Below are positions 1 through 6,034 of a DNA stretch of 7,186 bases, in pieces. Numbering within the stretch: position 1 is the stretch's first letter; each line of letters opens with the position of its first letter. The notes under the pieces were generated by a model that did no database searches, was not told where the DNA came from, and saw only the letters and a list, made by a program, of their open reading frames with translations. Origin of the DNA: Pseudomonadota bacterium (GTDB taxonomy: Bacteria; Pseudomonadota; Alphaproteobacteria; Rhizobiales; Xanthobacteraceae); NCBI GenBank assembly GCA_023434095.1, contig JAEYTJ010000328.1, positions 1 to 7,186 of the forward strand. The letters are read 5' to 3'. The position numbers and the translations under genes are program-made.

Positions 1-1230
1 ATGTGGCGGCTGCTGGAGCGGCTGGGCCACCCGGAACGACGGCTGCCGCCGGTGATCCATGTCGCCGGCACCAATGGCAAGGGCTCCACCGTCGCCTTCA
101 TGCGGGCGATCCTGGAAGCCGCCGGCCAGCGCGTTCATGTCTACACCTCGCCGCATCTGGTGCGCTTCAACGAGCGCATCCGCCTCGCCGGCACGCTGGT
201 CGACGATGCCCGGCTCACCGGGGCGCTGGCGCGGGCGGAAGAGGCGAATGGCGGCGAGCCGATCACCTTCTTCGAGATCACCACCGCCGCCGCCCTGCTG
301 CTGTTTTCCGAAACACCGGCCGACATCCTCCTGCTGGAGGTCGGCCTCGGCGGCCGGCTCGACGCCACCAACGTCGTCGACACGCCGCTGGTGAGCGTCA
401 TCACCCCGGTCTCCATCGACCATGTCGATTTCCTCGGCGAGACGGTGGCGGAGATCGCCGGCGAGAAGGCCGGCATCCTCAAGCGCGGCGTGCCCGCCGT
501 GCTTGGCCACCAGCCGCGCGAGGCGCTTCGGGCGATCGAGCGGCAGGCGGCGCGGCTCGGCGTGCCGCTCTCGGTCATGGGCGAGCACTATCAGGCGCAT
601 GAGGAAGGCGGCCGGCTGGTGGTCGCCGACGAGGCGGGTCTGATGGACCTGCCGCGCCCGCGCCTCGTCGGCCCGCACCAGATTGTCAATGCGGGCCTGG
701 CGGTGGAGGCGCTGCGGGTGGCCAATCTCGGTCTGCCGGCGCACGCCTTCGAGGAAGGGATGCGCGCGGCGCAATGGCCGGCGCGGCTGCAGCGGCTGGG
801 CCCCGGCCCGCTCACCGAGCGGGCGCCGGAAGGCGTCGACATCTGGCTCGACGGCGGCCACAACGCCGCCGGCGGGCAGGCGCTCGCCGCCGCGCTGGCC
901 GATCTGGAAGACCGGGTGTCGCGGCCGCTGGTGCTGATCGTCGGCATGCTGGGCAACAAGGATGCGGACGCCTTCCTCGCCCCCTTCGCCGGCCTCGCCC
1001 GCGAATTGATCGCCGTGCCGGTGCCGGGCGAGCACAAGGGCGCGGCGCCGGAAGCGCTGGCCGAAGCGGCGCGGGCGCACGGCCTCGACGCCTCCACTGC
1101 CCCGAGCGTCGCCGCCGCGCTGGAAGGGCTGGCGGAATTTCCCGTCGGGGCCGCGCCGCGCGTGCTGATCGCCGGCTCGCTCTATCTCGCCGGCGCCGTG
1201 CTCGGCGAGAACGGCTCACTGCCGGACTGA
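1..1230 (+). CDS. folC: Bifunctional dihydrofolate synthase / folylpolyglutamate synthase, 5'-partial
   Basis: Cytoplasmic ATP-dependent Mur-ligase-family enzyme that joins glutamate to dihydropteroate to make dihydrofolate, then lengthens the polyglutamate tail of reduced folates. Counting from the first visible codon, the ATP-binding P-loop GTNGKGS is at residues 23-29, YTSPHLVRFNERI at 48-60, EVGLGGRLDATN at 113-124, the Mur-ligase block ITPVSIDHVDFLG at 134-146, GPHQIVNAGLA near 224-234, and the C-terminal domain motifs DGGHNAAGG (284-292) and GMLGNKD (315-321). All hallmark motifs are intact and the 3' end is complete (TGA). The ATG at base 1 is probably an internal Met: family members carry roughly 20-25 more residues before the P-loop, so the true start should lie upstream of the window. 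It converges with infC, with a hairpin in the 110-base gap. In related genomes accD often precedes folC, but that cannot be seen here. Identity is very secure; the start is not. Confidence 0.95.
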   Translation: MWRLLERLGHPERRLPPVIHVAGTNGKGSTVAFMRAILEAAGQRVHVYTSPHLVRFNERIRLAGTLVDDARLTGALARAEEANGGEPITFFEITTAAALLLFSETPADILLLEVGLGGRLDATNVVDTPLVSVITPVSIDHVDFLGETVAEIAGEKAGILKRGVPAVLGHQPREALRAIERQAARLGVPLSVMGEHYQAHEEGGRLVVADEAGLMDLPRPRLVGPHQIVNAGLAVEALRVANLGLPAHAFEEGMRAAQWPARLQRLGPGPLTERAPEGVDIWLDGGHNAAGGQALAAALADLEDRVSRPLVLIVGMLGNKDADAFLAPFAGLARELIAVPVPGEHKGAAPEALAEAARAHGLDASTAPSVAAALEGLAEFPVGAAPRVLIAGSLYLAGAVLGENGSLPD

Positions 1231-1278
1231 CGCGCAGGTGTGGGCGAGGCCGGGGCGAACCTTGGCGCACAAACGACA

Positions 1279-1311
1279 ATCCCGGACACGGCCTCGCGGC
1301 CGTTCCGGGAT
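1279..1311. terminator. Hairpin terminator between convergent folC and infC
   Basis: The stem starts with ATCCCGGA, skips one bulged C, and continues with ACGGCC. It pairs with GGCCGT followed by TCCGGGAT across a TCGC loop, giving 14 base pairs. On the minus strand (infC direction) the hairpin is followed by TGTCGTTTG, a short, imperfect T-rich run. On the plus strand no T-run follows. It most likely ends infC transcription, and its symmetry lets it stop folC read-through as well. The structure is plain in the sequence; its function is inferred from its place between two convergent stop codons. Confidence 0.75.
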
Positions 1312-1340
1312 GATGTCGGTGGAAGGGTGGCCGCCGCGCC

Positions 1341-1877
1341 TCAGCGCGGGGCCAGCACCATGATCATCTGGCGGCCTTCGAGCGAGGGCTCGGCCTCGAC
1401 CTTGGCGATGGTTGCCAGCTCTTCCTTGACCTTGTTCAGCAGCTTGTAGCCCAGCTCCTGATGCGCCATCTCGCGGCCGCGGAAGCGCAGGGTGATCTTC
1501 ACCTTGTCGCCTTCCTCGAAGAAGCGGTGGATGGACTTCATCTTCACCTCGTAGTCATGGGTGTCGATGCCGGGCCGCAGCTTGATTTCCTTGATCTCGA
1601 CGACGTGCTGCTTCTTGCGCGCCTCGTTGGCCTTCTTCTGGTTCTGGTACTTGAACCGGCCATAGTCGAGAATTTTGCAGACGGGCGGGACGGAGTTCGG
1701 CGCGATCTCGACGAGATCGAGGCCGGCGTCCTGCGCCATCACGATCGCATCGCGCGTCAGCACGACGCCGCGATTCTGCCCGTCCTGGTCGATGAGCTGA
1801 ACTTCGCGGATGCGGATATCTTCGTTGACGCGCGGACCGTCCTTCTCGGGCGCGACGGGTCTCATGGGGCGGCGAAT
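1341..1877 (-). CDS. infC: Translation initiation factor IF-3, AUU start codon
   Basis: IF3 binds the 30S subunit, prevents premature 50S joining and checks the start codon-initiator tRNA pairing. The protein shows the N-terminal domain (VNEDIRIREVQLID from about residue 17, through PPVCKILDYGRFKY at about 64-77), a charged linker (QNQKKANEARKKQ) and the C-terminal domain (IKEIKLRPGIDTHDYEVK; RGREMAHQELG at 133-143), ending LAPR. I place the start at an ATT codon (1875-1877), giving 178 residues beginning M-RRP-MRPV. A Shine-Dalgarno AGAGGAG lies 8 bases before ATT but 20 bases before the next ATG (1863-1865), which would give 174 residues. IF3 genes classically use AUU-type starts for autoregulation (known from E. 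coli), and alphaproteobacterial IF3 proteins commonly begin MRRP. The gene stands alone: rpmI and rplT, its usual downstream partners, are absent and folC faces it instead. The function is certain; the start is well supported but inferred. Confidence 0.96.
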   Translation of the reverse strand: MRRPMRPVAPEKDGPRVNEDIRIREVQLIDQDGQNRGVVLTRDAIVMAQDAGLDLVEIAPNSVPPVCKILDYGRFKYQNQKKANEARKKQHVVEIKEIKLRPGIDTHDYEVKMKSIHRFFEEGDKVKITLRFRGREMAHQELGYKLLNKVKEELATIAKVEAEPSLEGRQMIMVLAPR

Positions 1878-1885
1878 GGCGTCTT

Positions 1886-1892
1886 CTCCTCT
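1886..1892 (-). promoter_or_regulatory. Ribosome binding site of infC that selects the ATT start
   Basis: On the minus strand the sequence reads AGAGGAG-AAGACGCC-ATT, so an almost full anti-Shine-Dalgarno match sits 8 bases before ATT (1877-1875). The nearest in-frame ATG is 20 bases from the same site, too far for normal use, and I see no second purine-rich site closer to it. This decides the start in favour of the AUU codon. Confidence 0.75.
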
Positions 1893-1973
1893 GCCATTTC
1901 AGAAAGTGGCGTTTCCACCGCGCTTCGAAGGGTCGCCGGCCGGCTGATTTCCGCGCGCGTAAAACGGTCGCAG

Positions 1974-2002
1974 AAGATCGTGACAAACCCGACAGAAGTC
2001 AA
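1974..2002 (-). promoter_or_regulatory. Candidate infC promoter
   Basis: On the minus strand a TTGACT -35 hexamer (2002-1997) is followed by a 17-base spacer and a weak -10 hexamer GATCTT (1979-1974). TTGAC is the best conserved element of housekeeping promoters in alphaproteobacteria, where the -10 is often degenerate. Transcription would start near 1968 and give a leader of about 90 bases before the AUU start. The -35 and spacing are good; the -10 matches TATAAT at only three of six positions. Confidence 0.4.
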
Positions 2003-2179
2003 CGGCGGGAAAGCACGGATCGCGTGTAATAACGCATGCCGGCGAGGCATTCGTCGCCACGAGGGCGTTCGGCGCTGTTCCCACGCGATGCGTGCCTGTA
2101 ATCCAAGATGGCGCGTGCGCCTCGAATCGCAAGGCTTTCGCCCTGAACGAGGTTCCAGCGCACCGTTCGCGACCCGACC

Positions 2180-2186
2180 GGAGGAG
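2180..2186 (+). promoter_or_regulatory. Ribosome binding site of the hydrolase gene
   Basis: GGAGGAG followed by six bases (ACCCCG) and then ATG at 2193. The match to the anti-Shine-Dalgarno is strong and well spaced. It fixes the hydrolase start at 2193, although the reading frame stays open far upstream, antisense to infC. Confidence 0.8.
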
Positions 2187-2192
2187 ACCCCG

Positions 2193-2993
2193 ATGAGCCA
2201 AGCCGCCGAGCCCCGCCCCGAAGAGGGCGCCCCCATCTTCCTTGCCGTCGGCGCGGAGGCCCGTGCGATCGCGGTGCGGGTCACCCCCGGCCGCTCGACG
2301 CCCGAGCACCCCGGCATCCTCTGGTGCGGCGGCTTCCTCTCCGACATGCGCGGCACCAAGGCCGAGGCGCTCGCCGAATGGGGGGCGGCGCAAGACCGCC
2401 GCGTCGTGCGCTTCGACTATTCCGGCCATGGCGAATCGAGCGGCGCCTTCGAGGACGGCACCATTTCGCGCTGGGCCGAGGACGCGCTCGCCGTGTTCGA
2501 CCGCGTGACCGAGGGCCCGCAGATCGTGGTCGGCTCCTCCATGGGCGGCTGGATCGCCCTGCTGCTCGCCCGGGCGCTGGCGGCACGCGGCGAAGGCGCG
2601 CGCCTCGCGGCGCTGGTGCTCATCGCCCCGGCGCCCGACTTCACCGAGGAACTGATGTGGAAGGCGATGCCCGAGGATGTCCGCGCCGCCCTGCTGCATG
2701 ACGGGCGCTGGGTCCGGCCCTCGCAATACGGCCCCGGCCAGGTCATCACCCGGGCGCTGATCGAGGACGGGCGGCAGAACCTCGTGCTCGGCGCGCCCTT
2801 CGCGGTGGGCTGCCCGGTGCGCATCCTGCAGGGCGTGGCCGACCCGGACGTGCCGTGGCAGCACGCGCTGCGGCTGGTGACCTGCCTCGCCGAGGACGAC
2901 GTGGTGCTGAGCCTGATCAAGGACGGCGACCACCGCCTCTCGCGCCCCGAAGACATCGACCGGATCCTGGCGGCGGTGCAAGAGGTGGGCTGA
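2193..2993 (+). CDS. Alpha/beta hydrolase, ABHD10-like serine esterase or thioesterase
   Basis: A 266-residue soluble alpha/beta-hydrolase with no signal peptide or membrane segment. The oxyanion-side segment is GILWCGGFLSDMRGTKA (41-57), followed by the strand and turn RFDYSGHGESSG (73-84). The nucleophile elbow G-S-S-M-G puts the catalytic Ser at 116. The likely acid is Asp217 in GVADPDVPW, and the likely base is His247 in KDGDHRLSRPEDI. The GGFxSDMxGTKA, FDYSGHGxSxG and DGDHRLS blocks recall the group that includes human ABHD10, an esterase/depalmitoylase. That comparison is from memory and does not fix the substrate. The gene diverges from infC and lies 134 bases upstream of purD, so shared transcription with purD is possible but not evident. 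Fold and triad are secure; the substrate is unknown. Confidence 0.9.
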   Translation: MSQAAEPRPEEGAPIFLAVGAEARAIAVRVTPGRSTPEHPGILWCGGFLSDMRGTKAEALAEWGAAQDRRVVRFDYSGHGESSGAFEDGTISRWAEDALAVFDRVTEGPQIVVGSSMGGWIALLLARALAARGEGARLAALVLIAPAPDFTEELMWKAMPEDVRAALLHDGRWVRPSQYGPGQVITRALIEDGRQNLVLGAPFAVGCPVRILQGVADPDVPWQHALRLVTCLAEDDVVLSLIKDGDHRLSRPEDIDRILAAVQEVG

Positions 2994-3127
2994 CGGGCGG
3001 CGGCGCGTGGCGCCCCGGGTCGTTCGCCCCGTGTCCCTCGCCATCTGTCGCCCGGCCCTTGCCCCTTGCCCCCCGCCGCCCGAACGTTTAGGCCGAACGC
3101 GATATCGGGGCGCCGGAGGTTTGCCGC

Positions 3128-4393
3128 ATGAACGTTCTTCTGCTCGGCTCGGGGGGCCGCGAGCATGCCCTTGCCTGGAAGCTGGCGCAGAGCCCGCTCA
3201 TGGGGGCCTTCTTCGCGCTCCCCGGCAATCCCGGCATCGCCGCCTTCGCCCGCTGTTTCGAAGGCGTGCCGCTGGAGGACCACGACGCCATCGTCACCCT
3301 GTGCCTCGCCGAGAAGATCGACCTCGTCGTCGTCGGGCCCGAGGCGCCGCTGGTGGACGGTATCGCCGACCGGCTGATCGGCGAGGGCATCGCGGTGTTC
3401 GGCCCGCGCCGGGTCGCGGCGCAGCTGGAGGGCTCCAAGCTCTTCACCAAAGAGCTGTGCAAGGCGCACGACATCCCCACCGCCGCCTTCGGCCGCTTCA
3501 CCGAGGTGGAAGGCGCCCGCGCCTTCGTCCATCGCCACGGGGCGCCGATCGTGCTGAAGGCCGACGGGCTGATGGCCGGCAAGGGCGTCATCGTGGCGAT
3601 GACGCTGGAGGAGGCGCTCGCCGGCATCGACGAGGTGTTCGCCATGGGCGGCGCCGGCACGGAAATCCTGATCGAGGAATTCCTCGAGGGCGAGGAAGTC
3701 TCGTTCTTCTGCCTCGTCGACGGCGAAACCGTGCTGCCCTTCGGCTCGGCACAGGACCACAAGCGCGCCTATGACGGCGACGAGGGACCGAACACCGGCG
3801 GCATGGGCGCCTATTCGCCCGCCCCGGTCTTCACCGCCGAGATGGAGCGGCGCACCCTCCATGAGATCGTCAAGCCCACCGCCCGCGCGCTGGCGGATGC
3901 GGCGAGCCCCTATCGCGGCGTGCTGTTCGCCGGGCTGATGATCACGGCCGAGGGGCCCAAGCTGATCGAATACAATGTCCGCTTCGGCGATCCGGAATGC
4001 CAGGTGCTGATGATGCGGATGGAGGGCGACCTGCTGCCGCTGCTCGCCGCCGTCGCCACCGGCCGGCTGGAGGACCAGCCCGTCGCGCTGAAGCCCGATG
4101 CGGCGATTTCCGTGGTCATGGCGACGAAGGGCTATCCCGGCCCCTATGGCAAGGGCTCGCGCATCGGCGGGCTGGACGCGGCCGAGACCATTCCCGGCGT
4201 CAAGGTGTTCCACGCCGGCACCCGCCGCCAGGGCGAGGATATCGTGGCCAATGGCGGGCGGGTGCTGAACGTCACGGCGGTGGGTGCCAATGTCGCCGAG
4301 GCGCGCGAGCGGGCCTATGACGCCATCGCCCGCATCGACTGGCCGGAAGGCTTCTGCCGCCGCGACATCGCCTGGCGCGCGCTGGCCGACTGA
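3128..4393 (+). CDS. purD: Phosphoribosylamine-glycine ligase (GAR synthetase)
   Basis: Catalyses the second step of purine synthesis: 5-phosphoribosylamine + glycine + ATP gives glycinamide ribonucleotide. The 421-residue length is normal for the family. The N-domain begins MNVLLLGSGGREHALAWKL, with NPGIA (34-38) and VVVGPEAPLVDGI (67-79). The ATP-grasp region includes GSKLFTKE (102-109), IVLKADGLMAGKGVIVA (141-157) and EEFLEGEEVSFF (183-194). The PurD signature follows: AQDHKRAYDGDEGPNTGGMGAYSP (208-231) and the metal-binding strand LIEYNVRFGDPECQ (279-292). The C-domain has MATKGYPGPYGKG (331-343) and GGRVLNVTAVG (376-386). GGAGG at 3115-3119, 8 bases before ATG, supports the start. It stands apart from other pur genes. 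The upstream gap has a repeated CCGAACG (3080-3086, 3093-3099) and a CGATATCG palindrome, with no recognisable riboswitch. All active-site motifs look intact. Confidence 0.97.
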   Translation: MNVLLLGSGGREHALAWKLAQSPLMGAFFALPGNPGIAAFARCFEGVPLEDHDAIVTLCLAEKIDLVVVGPEAPLVDGIADRLIGEGIAVFGPRRVAAQLEGSKLFTKELCKAHDIPTAAFGRFTEVEGARAFVHRHGAPIVLKADGLMAGKGVIVAMTLEEALAGIDEVFAMGGAGTEILIEEFLEGEEVSFFCLVDGETVLPFGSAQDHKRAYDGDEGPNTGGMGAYSPAPVFTAEMERRTLHEIVKPTARALADAASPYRGVLFAGLMITAEGPKLIEYNVRFGDPECQVLMMRMEGDLLPLLAAVATGRLEDQPVALKPDAAISVVMATKGYPGPYGKGSRIGGLDAAETIPGVKVFHAGTRRQGEDIVANGGRVLNVTAVGANVAEARERAYDAIARIDWPEGFCRRDIAWRALAD

Positions 4394-4413
4394 GCCGGCC
4401 GCGCCGGCACTTT
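4394..4413 (+). terminator. Weak hairpin directly after purD
   Basis: Immediately after the purD TGA, GCCGGC-CGC-GCCGGC forms a 6-base-pair GC stem with a 3-base loop, followed by ACTTT. The T-run is only three long, so this is a poor intrinsic terminator. Similar short GC palindromes occur by chance in DNA this rich in GC. Its position at the stop codon is the main argument for it. Confidence 0.3.
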
Positions 4414-4542
4414 GCGCCGCCTGCGCTCTGGTGGCACGATGACGGCGTGCCCATGTTCAAACAAATGCCGCGCCTGCGTGGCAGAACGGGTGCGCCTTGC
4501 GGGGGAACCGCCTCCCCGGCACGCGGCAGATGGACGATACGA

Positions 4543-5532
4543 ATGGACGATTCCACGCACGGCCGGCGGCGGCGGGCGCCGTCAGGCGACCCTGCCGCGG
4601 ATGATGCCCTGCCCCTTCCGTCGGCCCGCGAGGCGGCGGCGGGGGATGACGCGGCCAGCGCGGTGCTTTCCTCGCCCGGCAGCCCGGTGACCGGCGGGGC
4701 CGGCCCCGCCGGTCCGACGCTGGGCGTGGCGCTCGGCTCGGGCGGGGCGAGGGGCCTTTCCCACATTCTCGTCCTGGAGGCGCTGGACGATCTCGGCCTG
4801 CGCCCGACCGCCATGGCGGGCGCGTCGATCGGCGCGCTGTTCGCCAGCGTCTATGCCGCCGGCATGCCGGCGCGCGATATCCGCCACCTCGTCACCCACA
4901 CGCTGAAGAATCGCGGCGAGGTGATGAAGCGCCTGCTGGCGGCCCGTGTCGGGCGCATCACCGATCTGTTCGGTGGGGGGCTCGGCAACCCGGTGCTGAT
5001 CGACGCCGAGCGCTTCATCGGCGGCTTCCTGCCCAGCCTGGTGCCGGACACGTTCGAGGAGCTGTCCATTCCGCTGCGGGTGGTGGCGACCGACTATTGG
5101 GAGCGCTGCGAGCGCACCTTCACCCAGGGGCCCATCCGCCCGGCACTGGCGGCCTCGCTCGCCATTCCCGGCCTTATCCGCCCGGTGCAGCATCATGGCC
5201 ACACGCTGGTGGATGGCGGCGCGGTGAACCCGCTGCCCTTCGACCTGCTGCGCGCCCGCGCCGACGTGGTGATCGCGGTCGACATCACCGGCGGCCACGG
5301 CACCGAGACACGCGGCGTGCCCGCCCCCTTCGAGGCGATGTTCGCCACGCTGCAGATCATGGCCTCGTCCATCGTCGGCGAGAAGCTGAAGGCCGGCGCG
5401 CCGGACATCCTCATCCGCCCGAACGTGCACGATTTCCGGGTGCTCGACTTCTTCCGCGCCGCCGCCATCCTGAAAGCCGCCGAGCCGGTCAAGGACGAGG
5501 TGAAGCGCCGGCTGGATGCGGTGCTGGGCTAG
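4543..5532 (+). CDS. Patatin-like phospholipase, RssA/YchK type
   Basis: A serine acyl hydrolase of the patatin fold, probably acting on lipid acyl esters. Its exact substrate is unknown. With the chosen start it has 329 residues. The oxyanion-hole loop GSGGARG is at 65-71, the nucleophile motif G-A-S-I-G at 93-97 (catalytic Ser95), and the catalytic Asp in VDGGAVNPLP at Asp224. The core order matches single-domain bacterial patatins such as E. coli RssA. No signal peptide or membrane helix is visible. The first 58 residues are Ala, Pro, Gly, Asp and Arg rich and look disordered, whereas relatives usually have only a short tail before GSGGARG. The start is uncertain: ATG 4543 is my choice, but ATG 4447 (361 residues) and GTG 4687 are in frame, and none has a clear Shine-Dalgarno. 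The gene begins 149 bases after purD and its stop overlaps that of tadA. Family assignment is firm. Confidence 0.9.
   Translation: MDDSTHGRRRRAPSGDPAADDALPLPSAREAAAGDDAASAVLSSPGSPVTGGAGPAGPTLGVALGSGGARGLSHILVLEALDDLGLRPTAMAGASIGALFASVYAAGMPARDIRHLVTHTLKNRGEVMKRLLAARVGRITDLFGGGLGNPVLIDAERFIGGFLPSLVPDTFEELSIPLRVVATDYWERCERTFTQGPIRPALAASLAIPGLIRPVQHHGHTLVDGGAVNPLPFDLLRARADVVIAVDITGGHGTETRGVPAPFEAMFATLQIMASSIVGEKLKAGAPDILIRPNVHDFRVLDFFRAAAILKAAEPVKDEVKRRLDAVLG
4690..4713. repeat. Perfect 24-base GC palindrome inside the phospholipase N-terminal region
   Basis: ACCGGCGGGGCC is followed at once by its exact reverse complement GGCCCCGCCGGT. It falls in the codons for the low-complexity stretch TGGAGPAGP, just before the conserved domain. 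It could be a chance product of Gly/Pro/Ala codons in GC-rich DNA, an mRNA hairpin near the start, or a two-fold protein-binding site. Confidence 0.9.
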
Positions 5533-5975
5533 CTTCGCCGCCCGGCGAAGAACGCGCGCAGCAGCTGGGCCGATTCGCGCTCGCGGAAGCCGCCATAGAC
5601 ATCCGGCCGGTGGTGGCAGGTGGGCTGGGCGAAGAAGCGCACGCCGCTCTCCACCGCCCCGCCCTTCGGATCGGCGGCGCCGTAATAGACGCGCCGCAGC
5701 CGGGCGAAGGAAATCGCCGCCGCGCACATGGTGCAGGGCTCCAGCGTCACGTAGAGATCGCAGTCGCCGAGCCGGTCATTCCCAAGGCGGGCGCCGGCGG
5801 CCCGCAGCACCTGTATTTCCGCATGGGCGGTGGGGTCGGAGAGTTCGCGGGTGCGGTTGCCGTCGGCGGCCAGCACCGCGCCGTCGCGCACCAGCACCGC
5901 GCCCACGGGTACTTCGCCGCGGGCGGCGGCACCCGCCGCCTCGACCAGGGCGAGCCGCATGAAGTCGGGGCGCAC
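5529..5975 (-). CDS. tadA: tRNA-specific adenosine deaminase (A34 to I34)
   Basis: Zinc-dependent deaminase that converts adenosine 34 to inosine in tRNA-Arg(ACG), letting one tRNA read several Arg codons. The motifs of the cytidine/deoxycytidylate deaminase fold are complete: GEVPVGAVLV (20-29), the zinc and proton-shuttle motif HAE (His51, Glu53), PCTMC with zinc-binding Cys81 and Cys84, FARLRRVYYGA (90-100), and the C-terminal HHRPDVYGGF (121-130). The predicted length is 148 residues, normal for TadA. I chose GTG at 5973-5975, giving MRPDFMRLALVEAA, because TadA proteins usually carry a few residues before the F-M-x-L-A-L helix. ATG at 5958-5960 is the alternative and would give 143 residues. 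Neither has a clear Shine-Dalgarno. The frame stays open far upstream, antisense to rluB, which I regard as artefact. It converges with the phospholipase gene (4-base overlap) and diverges from the rluB-like gene. Confidence 0.95.
   Translation of the reverse strand: MRPDFMRLALVEAAGAAARGEVPVGAVLVRDGAVLAADGNRTRELSDPTAHAEIQVLRAAGARLGNDRLGDCDLYVTLEPCTMCAAAISFARLRRVYYGAADPKGGAVESGVRFFAQPTCHHRPDVYGGFRERESAQLLRAFFAGRRS
5533..5550. terminator. Hairpin at the fused 3' ends of the phospholipase gene and tadA
   Basis: CTTCGCC-GCCC-GGCGAAG forms a perfect 7-base-pair stem with a 4-base loop. It begins one base after the phospholipase stop codon and lies within the last codons of tadA (FFAGRRS). No T-run follows on either strand, so it is not a textbook terminator. 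Its place, exactly where two convergent transcripts must end with no spacer, suggests it may mark or protect their 3' ends. The structure is seen; the function is inferred. Confidence 0.4.
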
Positions 5976-6034
5976 GGGCCCGCTGCCGGCCCCGGCCGCG
6001 TCGGAACGGTCGCTCGTCAAGGTCCTGCCCGTTT

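Larger units (their letters stand above)
1878..2192. other. Divergent intergenic region between infC and the hydrolase gene
   Basis: These 315 bases hold no gene I can support. The left part carries the infC leader, its ribosome binding site and its candidate promoter. The right part leads to the hydrolase gene and contains two TGTAAT hexamers (2025-2030 and 2097-2102) that resemble plus-strand -10 elements, neither with a convincing -35. It also has several short inverted repeats: ATGCC/GGCAT at 2036-2050, overlapping GGCGA/TCGCC at 2041-2058, and CACGC-GAT-GCGTG at 2082-2094. Base composition is visibly less GC-rich and less codon-like than in the flanking genes. Open frames crossing it are extensions of frames opposite or beside real genes. 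Confidence 0.6.

Noticed and set aside
1461..2192. Long plus-strand open frame upstream of the hydrolase start, antisense to infC
   Set aside because: It overlaps the whole infC region on the opposite strand, and its translation is a low-quality Leu/Val/Asp mix without family motifs. A strong GGAGGAG-ATG at 2193 marks the real hydrolase start.
3002..3014. Short GGCGC-GTG-GCGCC palindrome after the hydrolase stop as a terminator
   Set aside because: Only five base pairs and no T-run follow. Stems this short are common by chance in such GC-rich DNA.
2994..3127. Possible purine riboswitch ahead of purD
   Set aside because: I see no three-way-junction core. The 134 bases are C-rich with only a duplicated CCGAACG and a CGATATCG palindrome.
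2417..4213. 598-codon minus-strand open frame across the hydrolase gene and purD
   Set aside because: It is antisense to two well-identified genes, with His/Arg/Glu/Ala-rich translation and no recognisable domain. Long antisense frames are expected in DNA with very high third-position GC.
4428..4450. TGGCAC resembling half of a sigma-54 promoter upstream of the phospholipase gene
   Set aside because: The matching TTGC half at the required spacing is missing; the sequence there is CGGC.
4582..5727. 381-codon minus-strand open frame antisense to the phospholipase gene
   Set aside because: It is opposite a gene with intact catalytic motifs, composition is Arg/Gly/Ala/His-rich, and no motif or ribosome binding site is visible.
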